Assembly: GCA_964346325.1 (NCBI GenBank)
Contig: CAYFUK010000044.1
Location: 1-9,081 of the forward strand
Length of the DNA: 9,081 nucleotides
Source: JAUVDZ01 sp964346325
Lineage (GTDB): Bacteria > Patescibacteriota > Gracilibacteria > UBA1369 > PNNO01
Reading direction: 5' to 3'
Below the pieces are notes generated by a model that had not been told where the DNA came from, ran no database searches, and worked only from the letters and a program-made list of their open reading frames with translations. The translations under genes were made by a program, and so were the position numbers. Position 1 is the first letter of the stretch. Each line of letters starts with the position of its first letter. Shown here in pieces: positions 1-7,140 of the stretch.

Positions 1-59
1 TATATTTCTTTCTATTATACCAAAAATAAAGGTTTTTTACAATGTTATACTATATATAA

Positions 60-88
60 TTGCATTTTTTTCATACTTATCATAAGAT
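60..88 (+). promoter_or_regulatory. Candidate sigma70-type promoter for ilvE operon
   Basis: A TTGCAT hexamer (60-65) and a TAAGAT hexamer (83-88) are separated by 17 bases, which is the ideal spacing for a housekeeping-sigma promoter. Transcription would start near 95 and leave a leader of about 20 bases before the ilvE ATG. The whole region 1-114 is strongly AT-rich, so chance matches are likely. A TATAAT at 55-60 also exists, but its best upstream partner (TTTACA, 36-41) is only 13 bases away. I see no Bacteroidota-style TTTG/TAnnTTTG pair. Nothing else is recognisable in 1-114. Confidence 0.3.
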
Positions 89-114
89 TTTTCTGATATT
101 TTAATTTTTAAACT

Positions 115-1017
115 ATGGAAAAGGTTGATTTAATCTGGATGAATGGGGAATTTATACCTTGGAATGAAGCGAAAATTCATGTTTTAGCCCATTCTTTGCA
201 TTATGGAAGCGGTGTTTTTGAAGGGATAAGATTTTATGAAACATATAACGGCGGGACCGCGGTTTTCAGACTTAAAGAGCACATTGACCGTTTGTTTTTT
301 TCAGCTGAAGCTTTTGAAATGGATATTCCTTATTCAAAGCAAGAAATCAATGATGTTATCTTAGAAACTGTAAGAAAAAATGACGTAAAATCGGGTTATA
401 TAAGGCCGATTATTTTTTACGGGTATGGGAAAATGGGTTTGAATCCGAAAGGTGCTGATTTGAATGTTTGTATAGCGGTATGGCCATGGGGATCTTATCT
501 TGGAGAAGAAATGGTCAAAGTTAAAACTTCTTCGATAATCAGAATTCACCCTGAAAGTTCGGAAACAAAAGCAAAAATAACCGGCCATTACGCTAATTCG
601 ATTCAAGCTAATCAGGAAGCTGTAAATGCCGGTTTTAACGAAGCATTGTTGTTGGATTTTGAAGGAAACGTGGCTGAAGGTCCGGGTGAAAATATTTTTA
701 TAGTTAAAGATGGCAAATTGATAACCCCTGAAGAGGGAAATATACTTGTTGGTATTACACGCGATTCTATTTTTAAAATTGCAAAAGATAACAATATTGA
801 AGTTCTGGAAAAAACACTTACTTTAGATGAATTAAAAGAATCAGATGAAGCATTTTTTACCGGCACTGCTGCGGAAGTAACACCTATAAAACAAGCTGAT
901 GAAAATATAATCGGCGATGGAAATATCGGGCCGATTACAAATAAGTTAAAAACCTTATTTGAAGATGCGATTCATGGTAAAATACAAAAGTATTCTGAAT
1001 GGTTAACTTATGTTTAA
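115..1017 (+). CDS. ilvE: Branched-chain amino acid aminotransferase (class IV, PLP)
   Basis: This enzyme transfers the amino group between glutamate and the 2-keto acids of leucine, isoleucine and valine. It is the last step of their synthesis and first step of their breakdown, in the cytoplasm. At 300 residues it has the usual family length. Visible fold-type IV landmarks are HSLHYGSGVFEGIR (residues 26-39), the likely PLP-binding lysine K154 in TKAKITGHYANS, AEGPGENIF (187-195) with the cofactor-contacting glutamate, and the phosphate-binding TGTAAEVTPI stretch (249-258). The start is well fixed: an in-frame TAA lies at 109-111, two codons upstream of the ATG. There is no Shine-Dalgarno sequence. 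The 3' end overlaps the next gene by 8 bases, so the two are probably cotranscribed and translationally coupled. D-amino-acid aminotransferase and aminodeoxychorismate lyase share the fold, but the N-terminal WMNGEFIPW and the motif spacing favour IlvE. Confidence 0.95.
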   Translation: MEKVDLIWMNGEFIPWNEAKIHVLAHSLHYGSGVFEGIRFYETYNGGTAVFRLKEHIDRLFFSAEAFEMDIPYSKQEINDVILETVRKNDVKSGYIRPIIFYGYGKMGLNPKGADLNVCIAVWPWGSYLGEEMVKVKTSSIIRIHPESSETKAKITGHYANSIQANQEAVNAGFNEALLLDFEGNVAEGPGENIFIVKDGKLITPEEGNILVGITRDSIFKIAKDNNIEVLEKTLTLDELKESDEAFFTGTAAEVTPIKQADENIIGDGNIGPITNKLKTLFEDAIHGKIQKYSEWLTYV

Positions 1018-2566
1018 AAAATTAATACCTTTACTGTCGCTGTTTATATACATTGTATCGGCTTTTACCGTATATGCTCAGGATAATGAACCAACTACAT
1101 ATATAGGAGATGCTGTTTTCGAAGCTGTTATAACTGCAAGTGGCAGTGTTCAGCAGAATAAAAATATTATTTTTGATGCAACAAAAAGTACCCATCCAGA
1201 CCCGAATGCCGAAATTACGTATTCATGGGATTTCGGAGACGGTAATAAAAAACAGGGGGCGGAAGTGGTTTATAATTATTCCGAGCTGGGCCCTAAAACC
1301 GTTACTTTAACGGCAAATGACGCCACAGAATCAGTAACCTCACAAAAAGAAATATTTGTTCATAAAAAAATCATTGTATTAATAACAGATAAAGTCAAAC
1401 TTAAAGAAAGGCTGGATGGCTTTACCAATTATGCACGTGACAGGGATAATCAAATTTTAGTATACGAGAGCTATGATTCCGCTACCCAGTTTATAGCTGA
1501 AGAAGTACTTGAAAGGAAATTAAGCGAAAATATTGAAACATTAAGAAAAGTCGATGAAGTAGTGGTTTGGACGGAAGGTGATTCGGGACTCAATGCATTA
1601 TCACGTGTTAAACAAAATCAATTTGATTTGGATCCCGCTTTGTCATTTGATAATAAGTCAATTCTTGTTCTTAAAGATGCAGAGGAAAGTTTGGGTCAAC
1701 TTCAGCGGCATTTTGAATTATTAAGACCTGAAAATATTATTATAGCAAAAGAAGCCGCTTTTTACGCGTTAATCGACAGCGACAATTCAAAAGAATTCAT
1801 AAAAAAATTAAAAAATGACGGTTACGAATACAAATTAATTAATCAGGATACCGGCACACTGAAATTGTGGAATTTTATGTCTTATTTTGTTAATTATCTG
1901 ATTGACAGCGGAATTCCCGCCAATACGGTTATTCTGATTTTAATGCTTCCGGTTATAGCCACTATTGTTGCCTTTATGAAGCAAATAGTCGGAATTACAA
2001 CTTTCGGTGTTTATACTCCCTCAATCATAACTCTTACCTTTTGGATTTTGGGTTTAAAATTCGGAATACTTACTTTGCTGGTAATATTTTTGGTAGGTAC
2101 GGGAGTTAGAGTTGCTCTTAGCAGGTTCAGATTATTATACATACCAAAAATGGCTGTTGTTTTATCAACCGTTGCTTTGGCGATATTTGCTTTATTGATA
2201 ATATCCATAAGATTTAATCTTTTTGATGCTCAATTCTTTTCACTTTCAATATTCCCGATGCTTATTTTAAGTACTTTGACAGAAAAATTTGTAAATGCGC
2301 AAAGTGGAAAAGGCTTTAAACGAGCAATTATCCTTGTTTTAGAAACCTTACTTGTTTCAATTATCGCTTATATTGCAATAGGCGGTGAAATTGATTTGAT
2401 ATTTTTCCATGGCAGCTGGAGATTTTTACAGTCATTCATCCTTGCTTATCCTGAAATAATACTGCTGTTTATTATTATTAATATTTTCCTTGGAAAGTGG
2501 ACAGGGTTGAAATTGCTCGAATATGTACGTTTCCGTGAAGTTTTACGGCATGTGGAAGAAGAATAA
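1010..2566 (+). CDS. Exported PKD-domain protein with C-terminal 7TM (inactive-transglutaminase-associated type)
   Basis: This 518-residue membrane protein has four visible parts. A signal peptide covers residues 1-23, with likely cleavage after VYA. A PKD-like beta domain at about 35-117 carries the diagnostic YSWDFGDG (71-78) and ends in a TVTLTA strand. Residues about 118-295 alternate hydrophobic strands (KIIVLITD, VDEVVVWTEG, KSILVLKD, ENIIIAKE) with amphipathic helices; I do not recognise this region. From about 303 to 500 there are around seven hydrophobic helices. The stretch PVIATIVAFMKQIVGITTFG followed by VYTPSIITL is the hallmark of the 7TM domain normally fused to an inactive transglutaminase and encoded beside an ATP-grasp ligase. 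That domain is not recognisable here. The N-terminal part should face the periplasm. An in-frame TAA at 1004-1006 bounds the start, and the first 8 bases overlap ilvE. The next gene encodes the expected ATP-grasp partner, supporting a joint role. The biochemical function is unknown. Confidence 0.8.
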   Translation: MFKKLIPLLSLFIYIVSAFTVYAQDNEPTTYIGDAVFEAVITASGSVQQNKNIIFDATKSTHPDPNAEITYSWDFGDGNKKQGAEVVYNYSELGPKTVTLTANDATESVTSQKEIFVHKKIIVLITDKVKLKERLDGFTNYARDRDNQILVYESYDSATQFIAEEVLERKLSENIETLRKVDEVVVWTEGDSGLNALSRVKQNQFDLDPALSFDNKSILVLKDAEESLGQLQRHFELLRPENIIIAKEAAFYALIDSDNSKEFIKKLKNDGYEYKLINQDTGTLKLWNFMSYFVNYLIDSGIPANTVILILMLPVIATIVAFMKQIVGITTFGVYTPSIITLTFWILGLKFGILTLLVIFLVGTGVRVALSRFRLLYIPKMAVVLSTVALAIFALLIISIRFNLFDAQFFSLSIFPMLILSTLTEKFVNAQSGKGFKRAIILVLETLLVSIIAYIAIGGEIDLIFFHGSWRFLQSFILAYPEIILLFIIINIFLGKWTGLKLLEYVRFREVLRHVEEE

Positions 2567-2577
2567 CTTTATATTTC

Positions 2578-4974
2578 ATGTTTTTTTTAAATGACAAAGG
2601 GATATTAGGTTTAAATGCAAGAAATTTATTGTATATAAGACCGTATAATAAAAAAAAGACTATAAAACTTGCAGATGATAAACTTAAAACAAAGAAGTTT
2701 TTGTCTGCAAGGGGTATACCGGTACCAAAACTCTATTCATCAATTAAAACCAAACAGGATCTTGAAAAATTTGATTTTAAATCACTTCCCAATTCATTTA
2801 TTTTAAAACCCAATCATGGTTACGGGGGAGAGGGAATTATACCGATAATCAGCAAACGCGGTGACGATTTTATTAAAGCCTCGGGTAAGAAGATAAGTAA
2901 ACAAGAGCTACTTGATCATATTATCGATATACTCGACGGACGTTATTCTATTTCAAATGTAGGTGATACCGCTTTTTTTGAACAATTAATAATTTCTCAT
3001 GAAACTTTGGCGAATTATTCATACAGAGGATTACCCGATATCAGGGTTGTTCTTCATAATTTAATTCCGGTTATGGCAATGTTAAGATTGCCAACCAGAG
3101 AATCAGGCGGTAAAGCTAATTTACATCTGGGTGCGGTTGGAGTTGGTATTGATATTGCAAAAGGCGAATGTACTCATGTCGCTTATAAGAATAAAATTAT
3201 TGATGATGTACCCGGTGTTGCTCCTATAAAAGGCTTAAAAATACCATTTTGGGATGATATATTAATGGTCGCATCAAAATGTCAGCTTATAACGAATTTG
3301 GGTTATATGGCGGTTGATATTTCCATAGACAAAGCAAGCGGCCCTGTTTTATTGGAAATCAATGCCAGAGCGGGCCTTGGTGTGCAGGTTGCAAATTTGG
3401 CACCTTTACGTAAAAGATTACAGCGTATAGAGGGAGTAAAAGTTACAACACCGGTAAAAGGTGTAAGAATCGCAAAAGATATGTTTGGAAATGTGGTAGA
3501 AAAAGAAGTTCAGCATATTTCAGGTAAGAACGTATTGGGGATTGAAGAGATAGTGGAATTGAATCTTAAAGACGGAGTCAGGCGTTTGAAGGCAAAAATG
3601 GACTCGGGTATAGAGCGTTCCATAATCAGTGAGCAATTTGCTTCTGAAAATGATCTATTACAGGAAGCCTATGAATATGACGATGAAAAATCAACGGTTA
3701 AACTAAAATTATCTATTGGTAAAGAAAGAATTCATACAGTTGCCGATATAGAAAAAATCACGGAAGGTGATTATACAATCATAATCGGTAGACGCGATTT
3801 GGCTAATTTTTTCATTGATCCATCAAGAAAGATTCAAAAAGCCGATTTGCCATCGGGAAAAGCAAAGGAGACGAAGCTGAAAAATGAGATTAAAGCTAAA
3901 ACTGCCGTTAATTTTACCGAAGTTGATCAAAAACTGATTAAAATTGATGAAAAACTCAAATTACTTTTTCATTTACGTCCGATTAATCTTAACGAACAAA
4001 AGGAGGAGTTTTTTAAGAATTTTAAAAAAAATCCCGAATTTGAATATGCGGAACTTAAATTTGATACATACAATTTAAGAAAAGAACTTGAACAAATATA
4101 TACCGATGACAGCTCCCTTGGACTATTATTTGAAAAAAAGAAACAGGAAATATATAAAAAAATCAATCTTCTTGATTTCAGGGGCTATTCTGATGAATTT
4201 ACCGAAACTTCAATTGAACTCTATGGAAAACCCTCAAAAGAACTTGTTAATGAAGCAACTGATTTGTTGTTGAAATCCGAAAGTGAATATATACCACCAA
4301 AAGGAACAATCAACCATGAAGAAGTAAAGAAAACAATGGATAAAGTTTTTAAAGACTATGGTTTACTCAATTGGGAAGCAAAGATAAAGGAAAGTATGGT
4401 TTCGGACGTAATTGCGGGAAAAAACAATCGTTTATTTATAAGAAGAGGTGCAACTTTTACTGAAAGCAGAATTAAAAATCTTATAATTCATGAAATAGAA
4501 ACACATATTTTAACTGCAGAAAACGGCAAATCACAGCCATATGAATTATTTAACAGAGGTTTGGCAAACTACCTTGAATCACAGGAAGGACTGGCTATCT
4601 ACAATATTCTTGATCAGAAAAAAGATGAAGCTAAAAATCTTTATTTATCTTTATCACTTGTTATTGCTGTCGATATGGCCATAAACCATTCATTTGTTGA
4701 GATCTTCGAAAAAATGCTCGGATTTAAAATACCTCCTGAAAGAGCCTGGCGAACAGCTGTTAAAGTAAAAAGAGGCCTTGAAAATACCCGGGATCCCGGT
4801 GCTTTTACAAAGGATTTCCTTTATTATAAAGGGTATAAGCAAATAAAAGAATTTATTGCTACCGGTGGTTCTATGAAAGATTTATACCGGGGTAAATTTA
4901 ATGCCTCGGACATGGACCTGGTACTTCAGGTACCCGGTATAAAAGAGTCCAAATATCTTCCGAAGTGGCTTTAA
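2578..4974 (+). CDS. Three-domain fusion: alpha-L-glutamate ligase-like ATP-grasp + RimB/retropepsin-like peptidase + DUF1704 (QEGLA) metallopeptidase
   Basis: Residues 1 to about 300 form a sugar-transferase/alpha-L-glutamate-ligase-like ATP-grasp. It starts with the family's characteristic GILGLNARN, then has DDKLKTK, FILKPNHGYGGEGI (K77 and the glycine-rich loop), FFEQ (E135) and LLEINARAGLG (E260, N262), so the nucleotide/metal site looks intact. Residues about 318-420 match the RimB-like 'ATP-dependent zinc protease' family, a retropepsin-type fold: GIEEIVEL, KAKMDSG (D342-S343-G344 where DTG is usual) and IIIGRRDLANFFIDPSRK. Residues about 440-798 are DUF1704: HEIETH (638-643) is the zincin motif and SQEGLAIYN contains the QEGLA signature (669-673), whose E670 is a candidate third zinc ligand. 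DUF1704 includes vertebrate tubulin carboxypeptidases (MATCAP/TMCP). No signal peptide or membrane helix is seen, so it is probably cytoplasmic. It follows the 7TM gene by 11 bases without a Shine-Dalgarno. The ATG was chosen because the family N-terminus begins there. The substrate is unknown; amino acid or peptide ligation coupled to removal is inferred. Confidence 0.85.
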   Translation: MFFLNDKGILGLNARNLLYIRPYNKKKTIKLADDKLKTKKFLSARGIPVPKLYSSIKTKQDLEKFDFKSLPNSFILKPNHGYGGEGIIPIISKRGDDFIKASGKKISKQELLDHIIDILDGRYSISNVGDTAFFEQLIISHETLANYSYRGLPDIRVVLHNLIPVMAMLRLPTRESGGKANLHLGAVGVGIDIAKGECTHVAYKNKIIDDVPGVAPIKGLKIPFWDDILMVASKCQLITNLGYMAVDISIDKASGPVLLEINARAGLGVQVANLAPLRKRLQRIEGVKVTTPVKGVRIAKDMFGNVVEKEVQHISGKNVLGIEEIVELNLKDGVRRLKAKMDSGIERSIISEQFASENDLLQEAYEYDDEKSTVKLKLSIGKERIHTVADIEKITEGDYTIIIGRRDLANFFIDPSRKIQKADLPSGKAKETKLKNEIKAKTAVNFTEVDQKLIKIDEKLKLLFHLRPINLNEQKEEFFKNFKKNPEFEYAELKFDTYNLRKELEQIYTDDSSLGLLFEKKKQEIYKKINLLDFRGYSDEFTETSIELYGKPSKELVNEATDLLLKSESEYIPPKGTINHEEVKKTMDKVFKDYGLLNWEAKIKESMVSDVIAGKNNRLFIRRGATFTESRIKNLIIHEIETHILTAENGKSQPYELFNRGLANYLESQEGLAIYNILDQKKDEAKNLYLSLSLVIAVDMAINHSFVEIFEKMLGFKIPPERAWRTAVKVKRGLENTRDPGAFTKDFLYYKGYKQIKEFIATGGSMKDLYRGKFNASDMDLVLQVPGIKESKYLPKWL
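4971..4974. other. Shared TTAA at convergent stop codons
   Basis: The TAA of the + strand fusion gene (4972-4974) and the TAA of queA on the - strand (4973-4971) share the palindrome TTAA. The two operons therefore end inside one another, and any transcription termination must occur within the opposite gene or depend on Rho. I found no GC-rich hairpin followed by a T run on either strand near this point. Confidence 0.9.
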
Positions 4975-5981
4975 ATAATAAGCATTGAATCACCGAAACT
5001 ATAGAATCTGTATTTTTTATCCACAGCTTCTTTATAGGCATTTAATATAAAATCTTTATCGGCAAAAGCGCTTATCAGCATGATTAATGTACTTTTGGGA
5101 AGATGAAAATTTGTTAACAAAGCATCAACCGCTTTAAATTTATAACCCGGGTAAATAAATATATCTGTTTCTTTACATTCTTCATGGAATTCACCTTTTT
5201 TAATATTTGATTCCAGAGTTCTTACGGCCGTAGTGCCAACAGCGAGTATTTTTTTATCTTTTGATTTGGCTTTGTTAAGAAAATTCGCTGTTTGTTCGGA
5301 TAAACCGTACCATTCGGAATGCATTTTATGATGCTCGATATTATCCGTTTTTACAGGTAAAAAAGTGCCACGCCCTATATGAAGTGTAGTAAATGTTTTT
5401 TGAATATTTTTGGATTTTAATCTTTCGAAAACCAGGTCTGTAAAGTGAAGACCGGCTGTTGGAGCCGCTATACTGCCTGAATCTTTTGAATAAATTGTTT
5501 GATAATCTTCAAAACTTGCTTTTGAATTTTTTATATATGGAGGGAATGGGGGATACCCGTTGTATTCGATCCATTTATCAATTGAGTTAATATTCAGGAA
5601 TTCAATCAATCTTGTTCCGTCTTCCATTATTTTATTGACTCTTGCCTGAATATCATCTGTTTTACCTTTGATTTTGAATATTGTATTTAATTTAAATTTT
5701 TTTCCCGGCTTTACCATTGCTTTCCATTGTTTTGCATTAATTTTTTTTATTAATAATAATTCACCTTTTTGAGAATATAATCTTGCAGCTATAACTTTGG
5801 AATTATTTAATACAAGAACATAGTTTTCGTTAAGAATATCCGGTAATTCGTAAAATTTTCTATGATTAATTGTTTTGGAAGCACGATTGAGCACCATTAA
5901 TTTTGATGTGTCCCTTGGGAATACGGGTTTATTGGCAATCAATTCTTTCGGAAGATTATAATCGAATTCTTTTGTAAGCAT
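4971..5981 (-). CDS. queA: S-adenosylmethionine:tRNA ribosyltransferase-isomerase (queuosine synthesis)
   Basis: QueA transfers and isomerises the ribosyl moiety of SAM onto 7-aminomethyl-7-deazaguanine at the wobble position of GUN-anticodon tRNAs, giving epoxyqueuosine. It has 336 residues, within the usual length. Family motifs occur in order: FDYNLPKELIA (6-16), NNSKVIAARL (59-68, slightly diverged from the common NDTRVIPARL), YPPFPPYI (143-150), DSGSIAAPTAGLHFTDL (167-183), HIGRGTFLPV (201-210), VGTTAVRTLES (248-258), LLTNFHLPKSTLIMLISAF (288-306) and a C-terminal RFYSFGDSM. The ATG overlaps the phosphatase gene's stop by one base (TAATG), so it is probably the last gene of the - strand operon and translationally coupled. 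No Shine-Dalgarno is visible. No other queuosine genes are in the window, and its place behind a signalling module looks like operon sharing rather than a shared pathway. Confidence 0.96.
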   Translation of the reverse strand: MLTKEFDYNLPKELIANKPVFPRDTSKLMVLNRASKTINHRKFYELPDILNENYVLVLNNSKVIAARLYSQKGELLLIKKINAKQWKAMVKPGKKFKLNTIFKIKGKTDDIQARVNKIMEDGTRLIEFLNINSIDKWIEYNGYPPFPPYIKNSKASFEDYQTIYSKDSGSIAAPTAGLHFTDLVFERLKSKNIQKTFTTLHIGRGTFLPVKTDNIEHHKMHSEWYGLSEQTANFLNKAKSKDKKILAVGTTAVRTLESNIKKGEFHEECKETDIFIYPGYKFKAVDALLTNFHLPKSTLIMLISAFADKDFILNAYKEAVDKKYRFYSFGDSMLII

Positions 5982-7138
5982 TAAACTTCAGGGGCTACAC
6001 TCCGGGTATTTTGTACTTTTACAGCCGGTTTTTGTTCTGTTTTTGTTTGACCCGTATATTTAATCGCCATAATTGTAATATCATCGTGCTGCACAGCATC
6101 TCCAACAAACTCAGAAAAATCCAATGCCACATGGTGTGTAAGACCTTCGGGCCCGTATTCCGGCGCGTATTTTGATACGAGTTCTTTTAGCCTGTCCAAT
6201 CCGAACATTTCACCGGTATTATTTTCAGCTTCAGTTATTCCGTCAGTATAAAGAACTATCTGATCACCTATCTCGAGTGGTATTTGAAGTTCTTTGACAA
6301 TTTTGCTGTTATCCGCTGTCATTCCCAGAGCTATTCCTCCGCTTTCCATACTTTCCAGTTTGCCTGTTTTTGCTCTGTATATAAGTATATGTTCATGACC
6401 CGAACCCACATATGTCATCTTTTGTGTTTTGTGATCCCATTTTAACATCACCATTGTCATGAACATTGATGATTTGATTCGCGGTTTAAGTTGTTTGTTT
6501 GTGTTTACAACAATATCGTAGGTATTTGTATACATTTCAGCATAAGTATGGAGCAAAGTATTAACCATCATCATAACAAGTGCCGCAGGTGCTCCGTGGC
6601 CGGTTACATCCCCCACATAAAAGAAAGTTTTATCTTTAGCTCTGATATAATCAAAACTGTCACCTCCTATTTCTACAGCGGCTCTGTATTTTGTGACTAC
6701 CTCTATACCCGGGACCGGAGGACTTTTATCGGGTAATAATCTTTGCTGAATTTCTGCGGCAATATTCAGTTCCGAAGACATTCTTTTTTCTTCTTTAAGT
6801 TTTTTTGAAATTATTTCCAGGTTTTCCGTGATTTCGTTAAAAAACTGAGCCATTATTCCGAGTTCATCAACACGACTTGTTTCTATTCTCTTATAACTTT
6901 TACCGGTTAATATTAACTTCATTTGTTTTGTTATTTTTTTGAGAGGCCTGTCAATTAATTTAAATATTAAAAAACTGACTATCAAAAATATTATGGCAAG
7001 TCCTATAAGGCTGTATAAAAAAGGAAAATTTAGTGTAAGGCCCCAATAATAATATGCAGCTCCGGCTATCGCCGCACTAAGTAAAAAAAATATCAGTGCA
7101 AATCGCTTTGTTAAATTTTTTCTAAACCAGAGAAACAT
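5981..7138 (-). CDS. Membrane HAMP-PP2C (RsbU/SpoIIE-type) serine phosphatase
   Basis: This 385-residue protein probably dephosphorylates a STAS-domain anti-sigma-factor antagonist. Two membrane helices (about 12-33 and 38-60) are separated by only a few residues, so there is essentially no periplasmic sensor domain. A HAMP-like segment follows (about 60-113, beginning around the LIDRPLKKI stretch and including VDELG), then a short coiled coil and the linker AAEIQQRLLP (127-136) typical of RsbU-like enzymes. The PP2C domain (about 143-360) keeps the metal-binding residues: EIGGDSFDY (D160), VGDVTGHG (D177), YTDGITEAEN (D299) and HDDITIMAIKY (D352/D353), so it should be active. Residues after about 361 are a polar, probably disordered tail. 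The gene starts 2 bases after the STAS gene ends, which makes the STAS protein the obvious substrate. The input signal is not evident and may be membrane state or a partner acting through HAMP. Confidence 0.92.
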   Translation of the reverse strand: MFLWFRKNLTKRFALIFFLLSAAIAGAAYYYWGLTLNFPFLYSLIGLAIIFLIVSFLIFKLIDRPLKKITKQMKLILTGKSYKRIETSRVDELGIMAQFFNEITENLEIISKKLKEEKRMSSELNIAAEIQQRLLPDKSPPVPGIEVVTKYRAAVEIGGDSFDYIRAKDKTFFYVGDVTGHGAPAALVMMMVNTLLHTYAEMYTNTYDIVVNTNKQLKPRIKSSMFMTMVMLKWDHKTQKMTYVGSGHEHILIYRAKTGKLESMESGGIALGMTADNSKIVKELQIPLEIGDQIVLYTDGITEAENNTGEMFGLDRLKELVSKYAPEYGPEGLTHHVALDFSEFVGDAVQHDDITIMAIKYTGQTKTEQKPAVKVQNTRSVAPEV

Positions 7139-7140
7139 AT

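Noticed and set aside
22..38. A-run/T-run pair as a terminator of an upstream gene
   Set aside because: It gives at most about five A-T pairs with no GC in the stem, as expected in AT-rich DNA.
36..60. TTTACA/TATAAT as the ilvE promoter
   Set aside because: The spacer is only 13 bases, too short for a sigma70-type promoter. The 60-88 pair with 17 bases is better.
2714..2728. Overlapping palindromes (GGTATACC, TACCGGTA, GGTACC) as an operator
   Set aside because: They lie well inside the ATP-grasp coding region and encode the conserved RGIPVPK stretch, so codon content explains them.
4088..4273. 61-codon + strand open frame inside the fusion gene
   Set aside because: It is an out-of-frame shadow of the DUF1704 region, where the main frame continues intact.
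4920..4934. Inverted repeat GGTAC-TTCAG-GTACC as a terminator for the convergent genes
   Set aside because: The stem is only 5 bp, it lies inside coding sequence, and no T run follows on either strand.
6491..6736. 81-codon + strand open frame
   Set aside because: It is antisense to the conserved PP2C domain and has no recognisable features.
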